Positions 25,104 to 33,409 of a stretch of 64,000 nucleotides of DNA are shown in pieces. Position 1 is the first letter of the stretch, and each line of letters opens with the position of its first letter. Origin of the DNA: Oceanihabitans sediminis (lineage in GTDB: Bacteria; Bacteroidota; Bacteroidia; Flavobacteriales; Flavobacteriaceae); the NCBI RefSeq assembly GCF_003337215.1, contig NZ_QPIG01000001.1, positions 744,001 to 808,000 on the forward strand, given 5' to 3'. The notes under the pieces are model-generated. The model saw only the letters and a program-made list of their open reading frames with translations, did not search any database and was not told the DNA's origin. The position numbers and the translations under genes are program-made.

Positions 25104-25589
25104 ATGGGATTATTTTCATTTATTAAGAACGCAGGAGCAAAAGTTTTTGGAATAGGAAAAACAGATGCAGAAAAAGCAGCAGAAGCTCACGCAGAAGAAC
25201 TTAAAGAAGAAGCATTAGTTGCTAAAAGACTAGAAACTACCGTTAAAGACTTGAATTTACAAGTAGAAAATTTAAGCATACATATTGATGATGATGCAGC
25301 AACTATTTCTGGTATGGCTCATGATCAAGCAACTAAAGAAAAAGTGATTTTAGTAGTTGGTAACTCTAACGGAATTGCTACAGTTGATGATCAAATGACC
25401 GTAGAGCACAAAGAACCAGAAGCACAATTTCATACAGTAGTTAGTGGTGATACTTTAGGTAAAATTGCTAAGAAATATTATGGAAATGCTATGAAATACC
25501 CTGTTATTTTTGAGGCAAATAAACCAATGTTAGAACACCCTGATAAAATTTATCCAGGACAAGTTTTACGTATTCCTGCTTTAGACTAA
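25104..25589 (+). CDS. kbp: Kbp/YgaU-like BON and LysM domain protein
   Basis: 161 residues. The N-terminus M-G-L-F-S-F-I-K-N-A-G matches Escherichia coli Kbp (YgaU). A BON domain (about 45-105, ending G-I-A-T-V-D-D-Q) precedes a LysM domain (about 110-159, H-T-V-V-S-G-D-T-L...I-Y-P-G-Q-V-L-R-I-P). Kbp is a cytosolic potassium-binding protein in E. coli; LysM alone would suggest peptidoglycan binding. No signal peptide is visible, which favours the Kbp role. The Ala-Glu-Lys-rich insert at residues 20-45 is longer than in E. coli. Monocistronic, ending in a shared terminator. Confidence 0.88.
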   Translation: MGLFSFIKNAGAKVFGIGKTDAEKAAEAHAEELKEEALVAKRLETTVKDLNLQVENLSIHIDDDAATISGMAHDQATKEKVILVVGNSNGIATVDDQMTVEHKEPEAQFHTVVSGDTLGKIAKKYYGNAMKYPVIFEANKPMLEHPDKIYPGQVLRIPALD

Positions 25590-25613
25590 GCTTAGAGTAT
25601 TTATACAAATAAT

Positions 25614-25645
25614 AAAAAAGCCAACGCATTGCGTTGGCTTTTTTA
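25614..25645. terminator. Bidirectional terminator between kbp and nadD
   Basis: Stem AAAAAAGCCAACGC/GCGTTGGCTTTTTT with loop ATT. Symmetric A and T runs let it serve both convergent genes. Confidence 0.9.
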
Positions 25646-25659
25646 TTTAAAATAACTTC

Positions 25660-26238
25660 TTATCTGTAAAAGTTCATTTCATCTACATACTCCCAAACAT
25701 GTTTTGGAAGCATTGGTCTTATATCTTTTCCTTCTTTAATAGACTTTCTTATAAAAGTAGAAGAAAGTTCCATAATAGGAGCATCAATATGATTAATACG
25801 CTTGTGCTTGTCAAATTGTGTTTCCACTTTACCTTCAGATAATCTAGGGTAGACATAAATATCATGGTTTTCTAGAATAACTTCGTAGTTTTTCCATTTA
25901 TGGAAACTCTTTAAATTATCCTCACCCATAATCAAGCTAAAATCATACTTGGGGAATTTTTCTTGAAGGTGTACTAGCGTGTTTATGGTGTAATTTGGTT
26001 GTGGTAAATGAAACTCAATATCACTTGGTGTTAGCTTGAAATAATCCTTTGTTGCAAGATGCACCAACTCTAAACGATCGTAATTGTCTAGTAAGGAACT
26101 TTTCTTTTTAAAAGGGTTATGTGGTGTTACTACAAACCAAATTTGATCTAAATCACTGTTTTCTGCTAAATGATTAGCTATAATTAAATGCCCAATGTGC
26201 ACTGGGTTAAAGGAACCAAAATACAGACCTACCTTCAT
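25660..26238 (-). CDS. nadD: Nicotinate-nucleotide adenylyltransferase
   Basis: 192 residues, full length. The nucleotidyltransferase motif G-S-F-N-P-V-H-I-G-H (H14 and H17) and the C-terminal S-S-T-F-I-R-K-S motif are both intact. It adenylates nicotinate mononucleotide to deamido-NAD in NAD synthesis. Only one base separates its start from the gmk stop, so it is co-transcribed as the second gene of gmk-nadD. This yicC-gmk-nadD order is common in Bacteroidota. Confidence 0.94.
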   Translation of the reverse strand: MKVGLYFGSFNPVHIGHLIIANHLAENSDLDQIWFVVTPHNPFKKKSSLLDNYDRLELVHLATKDYFKLTPSDIEFHLPQPNYTINTLVHLQEKFPKYDFSLIMGEDNLKSFHKWKNYEVILENHDIYVYPRLSEGKVETQFDKHKRINHIDAPIMELSSTFIRKSIKEGKDIRPMLPKHVWEYVDEMNFYR

Positions 26239-26239
26239 T

Positions 26240-26839
26240 TTAATCTTCTTTATGGTTTATAAAGTCACCTACTAAAGTTTCTGCTTCTTGTAGTGCTTTA
26301 TCTAGATCATCATTTTCAATAATTACATCAAATAAAGGAGCCGTTGCTAGTTCTGCAGAAGCTTTTGCAATACGCATATTTATTTTGCTATCACTCTCGG
26401 TTTTACGCTTTTTTAAACGAATTTTAAGCTCGTCTATACTTGGTGGTTTTACAAAAATAGATAATGTTTCTTCTGGAAATTTTCTTTTAATACGAAGACC
26501 TCCTGAAACATCAATGTCAAAAATAACGTGCTTACCAAGAGACCAAATTCTTTCTACTTCGGTTTTAAGGGTGCCATAAAAATTATCCCGGTACACTTCT
26601 TCCCATTCTAAAAATTCGTCTTTTTTAATCTTGTCTTTAAATTCTTCAGTAGATAAAAAATAGTAATCTTTTGCGTGTTCTTCCTGCCCTCGCTTTTCTC
26701 TTGAAGTTGCAGAAATAGAAAATTCTAAATTAAGTTCTTCTTGCTTCAGTAAATGTCTTACAATGGTAGTTTTACCAGATCCAGAAGGAGCAGAAAACAC
26801 TATTAATTTACCTTTGTTTGTGTTGTTTTTTTTAGTCAC
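26240..26839 (-). CDS. gmk: Guanylate kinase
   Basis: 199 residues. P-loop S-A-P-S-G-S-G-K-T at residues 16-24; the GMP-binding region (S-x-T-x-R-x-x-R) appears as S-A-T-S-R-E-K-R at about 43-50, with Y-Y-F and E-W-E-E-V-Y following. It phosphorylates GMP to GDP with ATP. The first 10 residues (M-T-K-K-N-N-T-N-K-G) are a short extension. Upstream, between gmk and yicC, is a 114-base spacer with two hairpins. Confidence 0.94.
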   Translation of the reverse strand: MTKKNNTNKGKLIVFSAPSGSGKTTIVRHLLKQEELNLEFSISATSREKRGQEEHAKDYYFLSTEEFKDKIKKDEFLEWEEVYRDNFYGTLKTEVERIWSLGKHVIFDIDVSGGLRIKRKFPEETLSIFVKPPSIDELKIRLKKRKTESDSKINMRIAKASAELATAPLFDVIIENDDLDKALQEAETLVGDFINHKED

Positions 26840-26880
26840 GTATTTTTAGTTTTACGGATAGGTCTTGCCTTGTTTTATGA

Positions 26881-26918
26881 AGGTTCGCAACCTATTTTAT
26901 ACCTTTAATGGTATAAAA
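26881..26918 (-). other. Paired hairpins in the yicC-gmk spacer
   Basis: AGGTT-CGC-AACCT (26881-26893) and TTTTATACC-TTTAAT-GGTATAAAA (26895-26918, perfect 9-bp stem) lie side by side in the spacer before gmk. Read on the minus strand neither is directly followed by a long U-run, so a leader structure is as likely as a terminator for yicC. Confidence 0.4.
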
Positions 26919-26953
26919 TTTAGTTTTTATTTGTGTTGTTTTTTTATTGTAGT

Positions 26954-27811
26954 CTAAAGAACGTTTAAAAGTTGTTCTTTAATTTTTTCTAGCTCATCTT
27001 TCATTTGTACTACCAACTTTTGCATTGGTGCATAATTACTTTTAGACCCGATGGTGTTTATTTCTCTTCCAATTTCTTGACTAATAAACCCAAGTTTTTT
27101 TCCGTTAGAATCTTCAGAATTTAAGGCAGAAACAAAATATTCTAAGTGGTTTTGTAAACGAACTTTTTCTTCTGTAATATCAAATTTTTCGATATAGTAA
27201 ACTAGTTCTTGTTCAAAACGGTTTTGGTCTACTTTCTCTTTCAATTCTTCTACTCCTTTACGTAAACGTTCGCGAACTCCTTCAATACGCTCTGGATCTA
27301 TAGCTATTACTTGCTCTAGTAAATTTGAAATGGATGCAATTCTATTTCTAAAATCTTCTTCAAGAACCTTCCCCTCGTCTAATCTGTAGGTTTGAATTCT
27401 CTCTAAAGCTACTTTAATTTCATCTAAAATAGTATTCCACTCATCTTCATCAATCTCGTCCTTCGCTGTATTTAAAGCGTCTGGAAAACGAACAGCCATT
27501 TTTAGTAATTCTGTTTCGTCTCCGTCAACTACTTCTTTTAACTGGTTGATATATTGCTTTACAACAGGTTTATTTAGTTGTGTTGTGGTTTCTTCACCAG
27601 TCATTTCAACGTAAATAGAGAAATCAATCTTTCCGCGTTCTAATTCTTTTCCAATTAGTTTACGTAGGCTTAACTCCTTTTCTCTATAGATAGAAGGCAT
27701 TCTAGCGTTTAAATCTAGGTTTTTGCTGTTAAGCGATTTAATTTCTAAGGTGATTTTTTTTGTTGGTAATTGTAAAACAGATTTACCATAACCTGTCATA
27801 GAATGAATCAT
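26954..27811 (-). CDS. yicC: YicC family endoribonuclease-like protein
   Basis: 285 residues. The N-terminus M-I-H-S-M-T-G-Y-G-K is the YicC_N signature. The C-terminal half carries the DUF1732 pattern F-I-S-Q-E-I-G-R-E-I-N-T-I-G-S-K-S (about 247-263). The middle is a long charged coiled coil. YicC proteins are described as RNases in E. coli and are widely conserved beside gmk, as here (114 bases upstream). It has its own good promoter in the divergent region shared with the thioesterase gene. Confidence 0.92.
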   Translation of the reverse strand: MIHSMTGYGKSVLQLPTKKITLEIKSLNSKNLDLNARMPSIYREKELSLRKLIGKELERGKIDFSIYVEMTGEETTTQLNKPVVKQYINQLKEVVDGDETELLKMAVRFPDALNTAKDEIDEDEWNTILDEIKVALERIQTYRLDEGKVLEEDFRNRIASISNLLEQVIAIDPERIEGVRERLRKGVEELKEKVDQNRFEQELVYYIEKFDITEEKVRLQNHLEYFVSALNSEDSNGKKLGFISQEIGREINTIGSKSNYAPMQKLVVQMKDELEKIKEQLLNVL

Positions 27812-27831
27812 ACATTTTGTTTTAAGATGTA

Positions 27832-27860
27832 CAAAGGTAACTAATTTTAAGCTTTAGCAA
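27832..27860 (-). promoter_or_regulatory. yicC promoter, TTG-N18-TACCTTTG
   Basis: On the minus strand a TTG (27860-27858) is spaced 18 bases from TACCTTTG (27839-27832). This is an exact match to the Bacteroidota consensus, 20 bases before the yicC ATG. Confidence 0.68.
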
Positions 27861-27897
27861 ATAGTGTTTTATAATATGCACGCATAATAAAATTTTG

Positions 27898-27905
27898 TAA
27901 TTTTG
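27898..27905 (+). promoter_or_regulatory. -7 box of the thioesterase promoter
   Basis: TAATTTTG matches TAnnTTTG, 18 bases before the ATG at 27924. Its terminal TTG is the false in-frame start at 27903. Confidence 0.52.
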
Positions 27906-27923
27906 CTGTCTAAAATTTATACT

Positions 27924-28403
27924 ATGTACAAGAAACAATTTGAGATTCGTTGGAGTGATATTGATGCTAATAGACATTTAGCAAACTCTGCCTATACTAA
28001 TTTTATGAGTCATACCAGAATGGCTTTTCTTATGGAGAAAGGTTTTACATTAAAGGAGCTTGCAAAATATAATCTTGGGCCTGTTGTTTTTTATGAGCAT
28101 ATGTATTATTTCAAAGAAGCATTTTTAGGGCAGCCAATAACCGTTAGTTTAGAAGTTTCTGGATTAAGTGAGGACGGTATGCTATTTAAGTTTGAGCATA
28201 ATTTTTATAATCATAAAGGCGAAAACATCGCGCATTGTGAAATGTTTGGAGCATGGATTGACCTTACTGCTCGTAAGATGACCAAACTTCCTCAAGAGCT
28301 TATAGATATAGCAAATGAATTTCCTAAAGCGGAAGGTTTTAAAGTTCTTACAAAAGAAGACACTAGAGCAAATGGGAAAGTTCCTAAAAACTTAGTTCTG
28401 TAA
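27924..28403 (+). CDS. Hotdog-fold acyl-CoA thioesterase (4HBT family)
   Basis: 159 residues from the ATG at 27924. The hotdog signature is clear: F-E-I-R-W-S-D-I-D-A-N-R-H-L-A-N-S-A-Y, with the Asp and the N-R-H-x-x-N pattern of 4-hydroxybenzoyl-CoA thioesterase-like enzymes. It hydrolyses acyl-CoA thioesters in the cytosol; the true substrate is unknown. The upstream in-frame TTG at 27903 overlaps the promoter box. Its 3' end overlaps the convergent EamA gene by 12 bases, with no terminator between them. Confidence 0.87.
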   Translation: MYKKQFEIRWSDIDANRHLANSAYTNFMSHTRMAFLMEKGFTLKELAKYNLGPVVFYEHMYYFKEAFLGQPITVSLEVSGLSEDGMLFKFEHNFYNHKGENIAHCEMFGAWIDLTARKMTKLPQELIDIANEFPKAEGFKVLTKEDTRANGKVPKNLVL

Positions 28404-29285
28404 TTTAGGCGTTTTACTCACTAAATACACCCCTGAAAATATTAAAAGCATAGCAATTATTTTGACTACACTTATTGTGTCAACACCCATTGCTAGTGCA
28501 AATACACCTGCTATTACAGGTTGTAGGTAAATAAACGTACCAACAGTTGAAGCCTTTAGACTTCTTAGACCTAATGGATTTAGCATATAGGTAAAGAAGG
28601 TTGCGCCTATAATTACAAATCCTGCAGCAAAGTATACGTATGGCGAAAATGTTTCTAGCTTGATTTCTAAAATGTCATGATACCCAAAAGGTAAAACCAT
28701 AATAAAGCCAAATAAAAACAACCATTTTATAAAGGTGAAAGGGTGGTACTTTTTGGTTAGTTTTTTTATGATAATGATGTAAACACTATAGGAAACGGCA
28801 TTTAGAAAAATCATGATGTTTCCTAAAAACACATTGTCTCCAATGCGAGTGGATTTTCCGTATACAGAAAGTATTATTGCTCCAGCAAAGCCAAGTAGAA
28901 CACCAAGAATTTTCAAACCGGTAACTCGTTCTTTTAGAAACAATGCTGAAAATACCAAAATAATGATAGGTGTTGTTATCATGATTACCGATGCATGAAT
29001 AGGTGTGGTAAGCTCTAATCCTTTTAAGTATAGGAGCATATTGGTACAAACGCCAAATACTGCTGCAAGTGCAAAAGTTTTGTAATCTTTTTTGTCTATT
29101 TTTTCTTTAGGCATGAAGGAGTCTAAAATCCAAAATAAAATGGCAGCGCCTAAAACACGAAGTAATACAAAACCAAAAGGTTTTATATAGCCTTCATTCA
29201 TTACAAATTTTGCAAATGTAAAGTTTAAACCATAGATGACTTGAACTGTAAAAACCGCAAATAAAGCAAAGGTTCTATTGCTCAT
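28392..29285 (-). CDS. EamA family (DMT superfamily) transporter
   Basis: 297 residues with about ten hydrophobic segments in two EamA halves, N-terminal about 5-140 and C-terminal about 150-290. The second half contains V-Y-F-A-A-G-F-V-I-I-G and the G-T-F-I-Y-L-Q-P-V-I-A-G-V segment typical of EamA. Such inner-membrane carriers export or exchange small metabolites; no substrate can be named. The start overlaps the ArsC-like gene end by 11 bases, so translation is probably coupled. The 3' end overlaps the convergent thioesterase. Confidence 0.88.
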   Translation of the reverse strand: MSNRTFALFAVFTVQVIYGLNFTFAKFVMNEGYIKPFGFVLLRVLGAAILFWILDSFMPKEKIDKKDYKTFALAAVFGVCTNMLLYLKGLELTTPIHASVIMITTPIIILVFSALFLKERVTGLKILGVLLGFAGAIILSVYGKSTRIGDNVFLGNIMIFLNAVSYSVYIIIIKKLTKKYHPFTFIKWLFLFGFIMVLPFGYHDILEIKLETFSPYVYFAAGFVIIGATFFTYMLNPLGLRSLKASTVGTFIYLQPVIAGVFALAMGVDTISVVKIIAMLLIFSGVYLVSKTPKLQN

Positions 29286-29631
29286 TAAGTGCTTGTTTTA
29301 CTGCTTCAATATTTTTTTTAGAGTTTCCTATAAAAATTGCGTTATCTATAATAAAAACTGGTCGACTTAAAAAGGTGTAATGCTCTAAAAGGTAGTGTTT
29401 GTAATCCTTCTCTGTTAAGTTTTGGTTTTTTAGGTCCATTTCCTTGTACAGTTTAGCTCGTTTGCTGAAAAGCGCTTCGTAGCTACCTGCTAACTCTTGC
29501 ATTTGTTCTAGTTGCTCTACGGTAATTTCTTCAGATTTAATGTCTTGTAAAATAAATTCGGAAGGAAGGTTTAGTTCCTTTAAAATTCTTACACAAGTAC
29601 TACAGGTTTTTAAATGATATACTTTTTTCAT
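29275..29631 (-). CDS. ArsC/Spx-like reductase family protein
   Basis: 118 residues with a thioredoxin-like fold. An N-terminal C-S-T-C (Cys10 and Cys13) is followed by E-L-N-L-P-S-E-F. R-P-V-F-I-I-D-N near residues 91-98 matches the family segment. Arsenate reductases have one catalytic Cys with Arg residues. The C-x-x-C form is closer to Spx/YffB relatives, and no arsenic resistance genes are nearby, so arsenate reduction is not claimed. First gene of a two-gene unit with the EamA transporter. Confidence 0.75.
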   Translation of the reverse strand: MKKVYHLKTCSTCVRILKELNLPSEFILQDIKSEEITVEQLEQMQELAGSYEALFSKRAKLYKEMDLKNQNLTEKDYKHYLLEHYTFLSRPVFIIDNAIFIGNSKKNIEAVKQALNEQ

Positions 29632-29764
29632 GGTATTTCCTGCAAAAGCAGAAGGCTTTAGATTCTTTTCAGATGAAAAAGAATGCTGTTGTTGAAATAT
29701 TTGAGCTACAAAGTACGTTCATTTTAACTAAAAAAATAATTACTTTTACAGAAAAATTATAGAA

Positions 29765-30220
29765 ATGGATTGGGCTTTTGAAATTGCATTAAAAAATAGA
29801 AAATTACTTAAGAACTTTATAGATAATCATTCTTTAGAAGAACTTAACAAAGTACCAGAAGGCTTTAGTAATAATATTATTTGGAATATAGCCCATACTA
29901 TCGTCACCCAACAATTGTTAGTTTATAAGTTATCTGGTTTGCCTTCGGTTCTGTCTGATGAAATGATTGAAACCTATAGAAAAGGAACAAAAACCGAAGG
30001 AGATGTAAGTCAAGAAGAGATTGATGAAATTGCAGGATTCTTATTTAGTACTATTAAAAAAATGCGTGAAGATTATAACAATAATCTGTTTCAAAAATAT
30101 ACCGAATATACCGTTAGTACTGGTAGCACCTTAACAAATGCAGAAGAAGCCATTCACTTTAATAACTTTCATGAAGGCATTCACTTGGGGTATATTTTAG
30201 CTTTAAGAAAGTCTTTGTAA
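29765..30220 (+). CDS. DinB-like four-helix metal-binding protein
   Basis: 151 residues, all helical, of the DinB/YfiT-like superfamily. Metal ligand candidates are His44 in W-N-I-A-H-T and two His in H-F-N-N-F-H-E-G-I-H near residues 132-141. These enzymes often act as thiol-dependent transferases, though many have no known substrate. Its stop codon directly abuts the convergent DUF3298 gene stop (30221), leaving no space for a terminator. Confidence 0.8.
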   Translation: MDWAFEIALKNRKLLKNFIDNHSLEELNKVPEGFSNNIIWNIAHTIVTQQLLVYKLSGLPSVLSDEMIETYRKGTKTEGDVSQEEIDEIAGFLFSTIKKMREDYNNNLFQKYTEYTVSTGSTLTNAEEAIHFNNFHEGIHLGYILALRKSL

Positions 30221-30928
30221 TTAGATTTTTAAATAATCATTTACTTCTGAATAAGGAATTGTGAATTCAATTATTTCTTTTTCAAAAGCGCCGAGATTAA
30301 AATTGTCGTAAAGAATAATAACACCATCTTCGGTAAATCCTAAGGCATTAGGTAAGCTAAATGTATCCTTATTAATATAAGAAGTGTTTGTTTTTTCGGT
30401 ATAATATTTTTCAACCAATGCAGTAAATTCTACTTCGTTTGTAAGTAAATCTTTATTGGTAAGTAGGTCTCCTGTTTTTGGATTAAAATTTAAGAAACGG
30501 AAAACCATGCTTGTATTTGCAGCTCCAGTATTTATACTAGCATTCATTGCTATACAGATAATATTTTCCTTATTATAAATTACTTCTCCGTCAATTAATG
30601 CTTCCCATACTGGTAGTTCATTTTCTAGTTCCTCTGAAATTAGTGTATTGAAGTTTCTATAAGCATCCTTAAATGCTTGTATGCTTTCCTCTATAGTTTC
30701 TTTTTTTTGTTTTTCGGTTTCTATGTGTAAAGCATCAGAAACAAAGTCGTTTAGTTTTCTATTAATTTTAGATGCAATTTCTTCTTCTGCTTCCGCTTTT
30801 GGCATATTAATTTCAATAACAGCGGTGTCTTCATTTAGTATGTTAACTTCAGAAAAAACAATGGTTTTATTGTCTTTCTGACAAGCAGTTAGTATTATAA
30901 ACAGCATTAGTAAACGGGAAAACTTCAA
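30221..30928 (-). CDS. DUF3298/RsiV-like lipoprotein
   Basis: 235 residues. Lipobox I-L-T-A-C (Cys16). The start is a TTG at 30928: it supplies the basic K-F-S-R n-region of the signal peptide, and a -7-like box (TATCTTTA) lies about 30 bases upstream. The next ATG would give a signal peptide without positive charge. The mature part fits DUF4163/DUF3298: an N-terminal helix-rich part (about 40-110) and a C-terminal segment with S-M-V-F-R-F-L-N-F-N-P-K-T-G-D-L-L-T and D-N-F-N-L-G-A-F-E. The DUF3298 family includes the anti-sigma RsiV lysozyme-binding region. A lysozyme- or sugar-binding role is possible but not shown. Confidence 0.68.
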   Translation of the reverse strand: MKFSRLLMLFIILTACQKDNKTIVFSEVNILNEDTAVIEINMPKAEAEEEIASKINRKLNDFVSDALHIETEKQKKETIEESIQAFKDAYRNFNTLISEELENELPVWEALIDGEVIYNKENIICIAMNASINTGAANTSMVFRFLNFNPKTGDLLTNKDLLTNEVEFTALVEKYYTEKTNTSYINKDTFSLPNALGFTEDGVIILYDNFNLGAFEKEIIEFTIPYSEVNDYLKI

Positions 30929-30958
30929 AGTAAAAAGTATTAATGATTAATGTAAGTA

Positions 30959-30966
30959 TAAAGATA
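30959..30966 (-). promoter_or_regulatory. -7-like box for the DUF3298 gene
   Basis: On the minus strand TATCTTTA differs from TAnnTTTG only in the last base. Located 30 bases before the TTG start at 30928; no -33 TTG at the correct distance. Confidence 0.35.
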
Positions 30967-30976
30967 TTCTTTCCGT

Positions 30977-31006
30977 TTGAATACAGCGACTTAAAAGTTA
31001 TTTTTG
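30977..31006 (+). promoter_or_regulatory. Promoter TTG-N19-TATTTTTG of the Cys/Met metabolism gene
   Basis: TTG at 30977-30979, a spacer of 19, and TATTTTTG at 30999-31006 give a full Bacteroidota consensus, with the ATG 19 bases downstream. Confidence 0.68.
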
Positions 31007-31025
31007 TTTTATAAGAAATATAGAT

Positions 31026-32165
31026 ATGAAATTTAATACGAAGGTTATTCATGGCGGACAAGAATTAGATCCAGCATATGGGTCTGTAATGCAGCCAATT
31101 TATCAAACTACAACTTATGCGCAAACCACTCCAGGAGGGCACAAGGGGTATGCATATTCTAGATCGCACAACCCTACAAGAAACGCCTTAGAAAATGCTT
31201 TGGCAAGTTTAGAAAACGGAAATTATGGTCTAGCATTTGGTTCTGGTCTAGCGGCTATAGATGCTGTTTTAAAGCTTTTAAAACCAGGTGATGAAGTAGT
31301 TTCTACAAATGATTTGTATGGAGGTACTTATAGGTTGTTTACTCAAATATTTGAAAAGTTCGGGATTAAGTTTCACTTTGTTGGAATGGAGGATGCAAGG
31401 GATATAGGAAGCTATATTAATGAAAACACTAAGTTAATATGGGTAGAGACGCCGACAAACCCAATGATGCATATTATTGATATTAAAGCTACTGCTAAAA
31501 TAGCAAAGAATCATGATGTTTTATTGGCAGTAGATAACACTTTTGCAACACCTTACTTACAACAGCCATTATCGTTAGGGGCTGATATTGTAATGCATTC
31601 TGCAACAAAATACCTTGGAGGTCATAGTGATGTTGTATTAGGGGCTTTGGTGGTAAAGGATAAAGTATTAGCAGATAAACTATATTTTATACAGAATGCT
31701 AGTGGAGCCATTTGTGGTCCTCAAGATAGTTTTTTGGTTTTAAGAGGTATTAAAACCTTGCATGTTAGAATGCAGCGTCATTGTGAAAATGCAAAGACTA
31801 TTGCAACATATCTTTTAAAGCACCCTAAAGTGGAAAATGTGTATTGGCCAGGCTTTGAAAACCATCCAAATCATCTAATAGCAAAAGAGCAAATGAAAGA
31901 TTTTGGCGGAATGCTATCCTTTAGTACTAAAGGAAACAACTATGACGAAGCTATTAAAGTGATTGAAAAGTTAAAGGTGTTTACTCTTGCAGAATCTTTA
32001 GGTGGCGTTGAGTCTCTTGCTGGACATCCTGCAAGTATGACGCATGCAAGTGTTCCTAAAGAGGAGCGTGAGAAAACAGGAATTGTAGACTCGCTCATTA
32101 GGCTAAGTGTAGGTATTGAAGATGAAGCAGATTTACTTGCAGATTTAGAACAAGCACTAGGGTAA
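31026..32165 (+). CDS. Cystathionine gamma-synthase / gamma-lyase family PLP enzyme
   Basis: 379 residues. The PLP lysine is K195 in H-S-A-T-K-Y-L-G-G-H-S, the family signature. N-terminal T-T-Y-A-Q-T and Y-S-R-S-H-N-P-T-R (about 44-52) are also conserved, as is the C-terminal A-E-S-L-G-G-V-E-S-L-A-G-H-P substrate-binding segment. The family includes cystathionine gamma-synthase (methionine synthesis) and cystathionine gamma-lyase (cysteine synthesis); sequence alone does not decide between them, so no symbol is given. It is transcribed alone from a consensus promoter and ends in a strong terminator. Confidence 0.92.
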   Translation: MKFNTKVIHGGQELDPAYGSVMQPIYQTTTYAQTTPGGHKGYAYSRSHNPTRNALENALASLENGNYGLAFGSGLAAIDAVLKLLKPGDEVVSTNDLYGGTYRLFTQIFEKFGIKFHFVGMEDARDIGSYINENTKLIWVETPTNPMMHIIDIKATAKIAKNHDVLLAVDNTFATPYLQQPLSLGADIVMHSATKYLGGHSDVVLGALVVKDKVLADKLYFIQNASGAICGPQDSFLVLRGIKTLHVRMQRHCENAKTIATYLLKHPKVENVYWPGFENHPNHLIAKEQMKDFGGMLSFSTKGNNYDEAIKVIEKLKVFTLAESLGGVESLAGHPASMTHASVPKEEREKTGIVDSLIRLSVGIEDEADLLADLEQALG

Positions 32166-32181
32166 TTCGATTTATTAGAAT

Positions 32182-32214
32182 AAAAAAGCTCTAGTTTTAA
32201 ACTAGAGCTTTTTA
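32182..32214. terminator. Bidirectional terminator after the Cys/Met gene
   Basis: AAAAAAGCTCTAGT ... ACTAGAGCTTTTT, perfect stem with a T-rich 5-base loop, and A/T runs on both sides. It serves both convergent genes. Confidence 0.85.
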
Positions 32215-32234
32215 CTTATGTATGTTTTTGTGTT

Positions 32235-33032
32235 TTAATCTAAATAATAAATATATCCAAAATTCAACCAAACAAGCCAGTCGTTAGCTTTGTTTGAGTC
32301 TAAGGTGTGATTTAAACCGTCTATCCAGTTGCTGTAGTAATATTGCCACCTTAAGTCTAGCATTAAATCGGAAAGTACGGTAAGCTTGTACCTTACTCCA
32401 ACACTTCCTACAGTAGACCAGGTAGTTCCAGGTTTATCGCTAATCACATTTGAAACGGAGCTTTGCCCGTTAACCCATGGTCCAAAAAAGTTGTTTGGGT
32501 TTGAAATATTTCCGTCAGGTTCATCTGTGTAAACCTTAGGGTTGTAAGATGTATAATGAACACCTAAACTAACAAAAGGAGCAAATTGATAACCAAAAGC
32601 TTGAAAGGAACGAATACTTCTAGGGAAGTATTCTAACTGCATTCCAATATCAAAATTATTAGCTTCTCCATGATGACTGCGTAGTTTGTCGTAACTTCTT
32701 TTAGGGTTGTCAACCCATTGACCAAAATGATCTAACTTTGTTTTATTCCAAGAAATCTCACTTCTTAATTTAAAGTGGTCGTTAAAATAGGTGTCTGTAG
32801 AGTAGCAGTTACAATCTGCTCTATAGGCGAAATTGATATAGTGAATTATTCCAATTCCAACTCCGGTGTTTCCTGCGTCTGTTTTCAAATCCTTTCTAAC
32901 ACCAAAGTCAGATTGAAAAGCTACAGGGCCAGCAATTACGCCAATTTCATGCGAAAATCCTAACTGTGGAAATGCTGAATAAGTCCCTGCAATTAAGAAC
33001 AGAATTAAAGTTAATTGTTTTAGGTTAAGCAT
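32235..33032 (-). CDS. Outer-membrane beta-barrel-like protein
   Basis: 265 residues. A signal peptide (to about F-P-Q, residue 23) precedes a mature part of alternating aromatic/polar strands. W-F-type turns and the ending L-N-F-G-Y-I-Y-Y-L-D show the terminal aromatic of outer membrane barrels. A Cys pair (C-N-C, about residue 75) is unusual for the fold. I recall the family name THC0290_0291 for similar flavobacterial proteins but cannot verify it. Function unknown. It is expressed from a 395-bp divergent region shared with porZ. Confidence 0.72.
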   Translation of the reverse strand: MLNLKQLTLILFLIAGTYSAFPQLGFSHEIGVIAGPVAFQSDFGVRKDLKTDAGNTGVGIGIIHYINFAYRADCNCYSTDTYFNDHFKLRSEISWNKTKLDHFGQWVDNPKRSYDKLRSHHGEANNFDIGMQLEYFPRSIRSFQAFGYQFAPFVSLGVHYTSYNPKVYTDEPDGNISNPNNFFGPWVNGQSSVSNVISDKPGTTWSTVGSVGVRYKLTVLSDLMLDLRWQYYYSNWIDGLNHTLDSNKANDWLVWLNFGYIYYLD

Positions 33033-33093
33033 GGTGTGATTTCAAAATTAGAGCATAATAGCATAACAAATATATAATTTATCAACATATTCA

Positions 33094-33121
33094 CAATCAA
33101 AAAGAAATACATTTTTGATTG
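33094..33121. repeat. Perfect 10-bp inverted repeat upstream of the beta-barrel gene
   Basis: CAATCAAAAA-N8-TTTTTGATTG, followed on the plus strand by TTTTTATAA. It lies 62 bases before the minus-strand gene start, so it could be an operator or leader hairpin rather than a terminator. Confidence 0.45.
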
Positions 33122-33401
33122 TTTTTATAATGCAAAGAAATTATTTTTATAAGTCAAATCTAATAAAAGATTATGCAATATCAATTGATAAAAACAAAAA
33201 AAAATAACATTATTTTTAAATATTCTTTATAATTCGGGGTGTGAGGTTCCTTTTTTGTTGTTAAAGAAATTAATTGGAATTGTATTTCTATTTTTAATTA
33301 GTATGATTCATAAGAGTTTTGAGACTTCAAGAAGGTTTATTCTTTTTGAAGCTTTTTCGGTTTAAATATATTATTTTACCATAAAACTCGTTAGAGATAA
33401 A

Positions 33402-33409
33402 TATATTTG
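33402..33409 (+). promoter_or_regulatory. -7 box of the porZ promoter
   Basis: TATATTTG matches TAnnTTTG, 18 bases before the ATG. The -33 element is not a perfect TTG. Confidence 0.52.

Noticed and set aside
27903-28403. TTG start at 27903 for the thioesterase, and likewise 20678, 49578 and 52835 for other genes
   Set aside because: At 20678, 27903 and 52835 the TTG is the last part of a TAnnTTTG -7 box; at 49578 it is a -33 element. An ATG with the conserved N-terminus lies just downstream in each case.
29275-29631. Arsenate reductase function for the ArsC-like gene
   Set aside because: The C-x-x-C form and lack of arsenic genes nearby do not support it beyond the fold.
29634-29690. A degenerate copy of the 84-bp hairpin element upstream of the ArsC-like gene
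   Set aside because: Only a weak CTGC/GCAG core and a second A/T hairpin match; the outer arms are missing.
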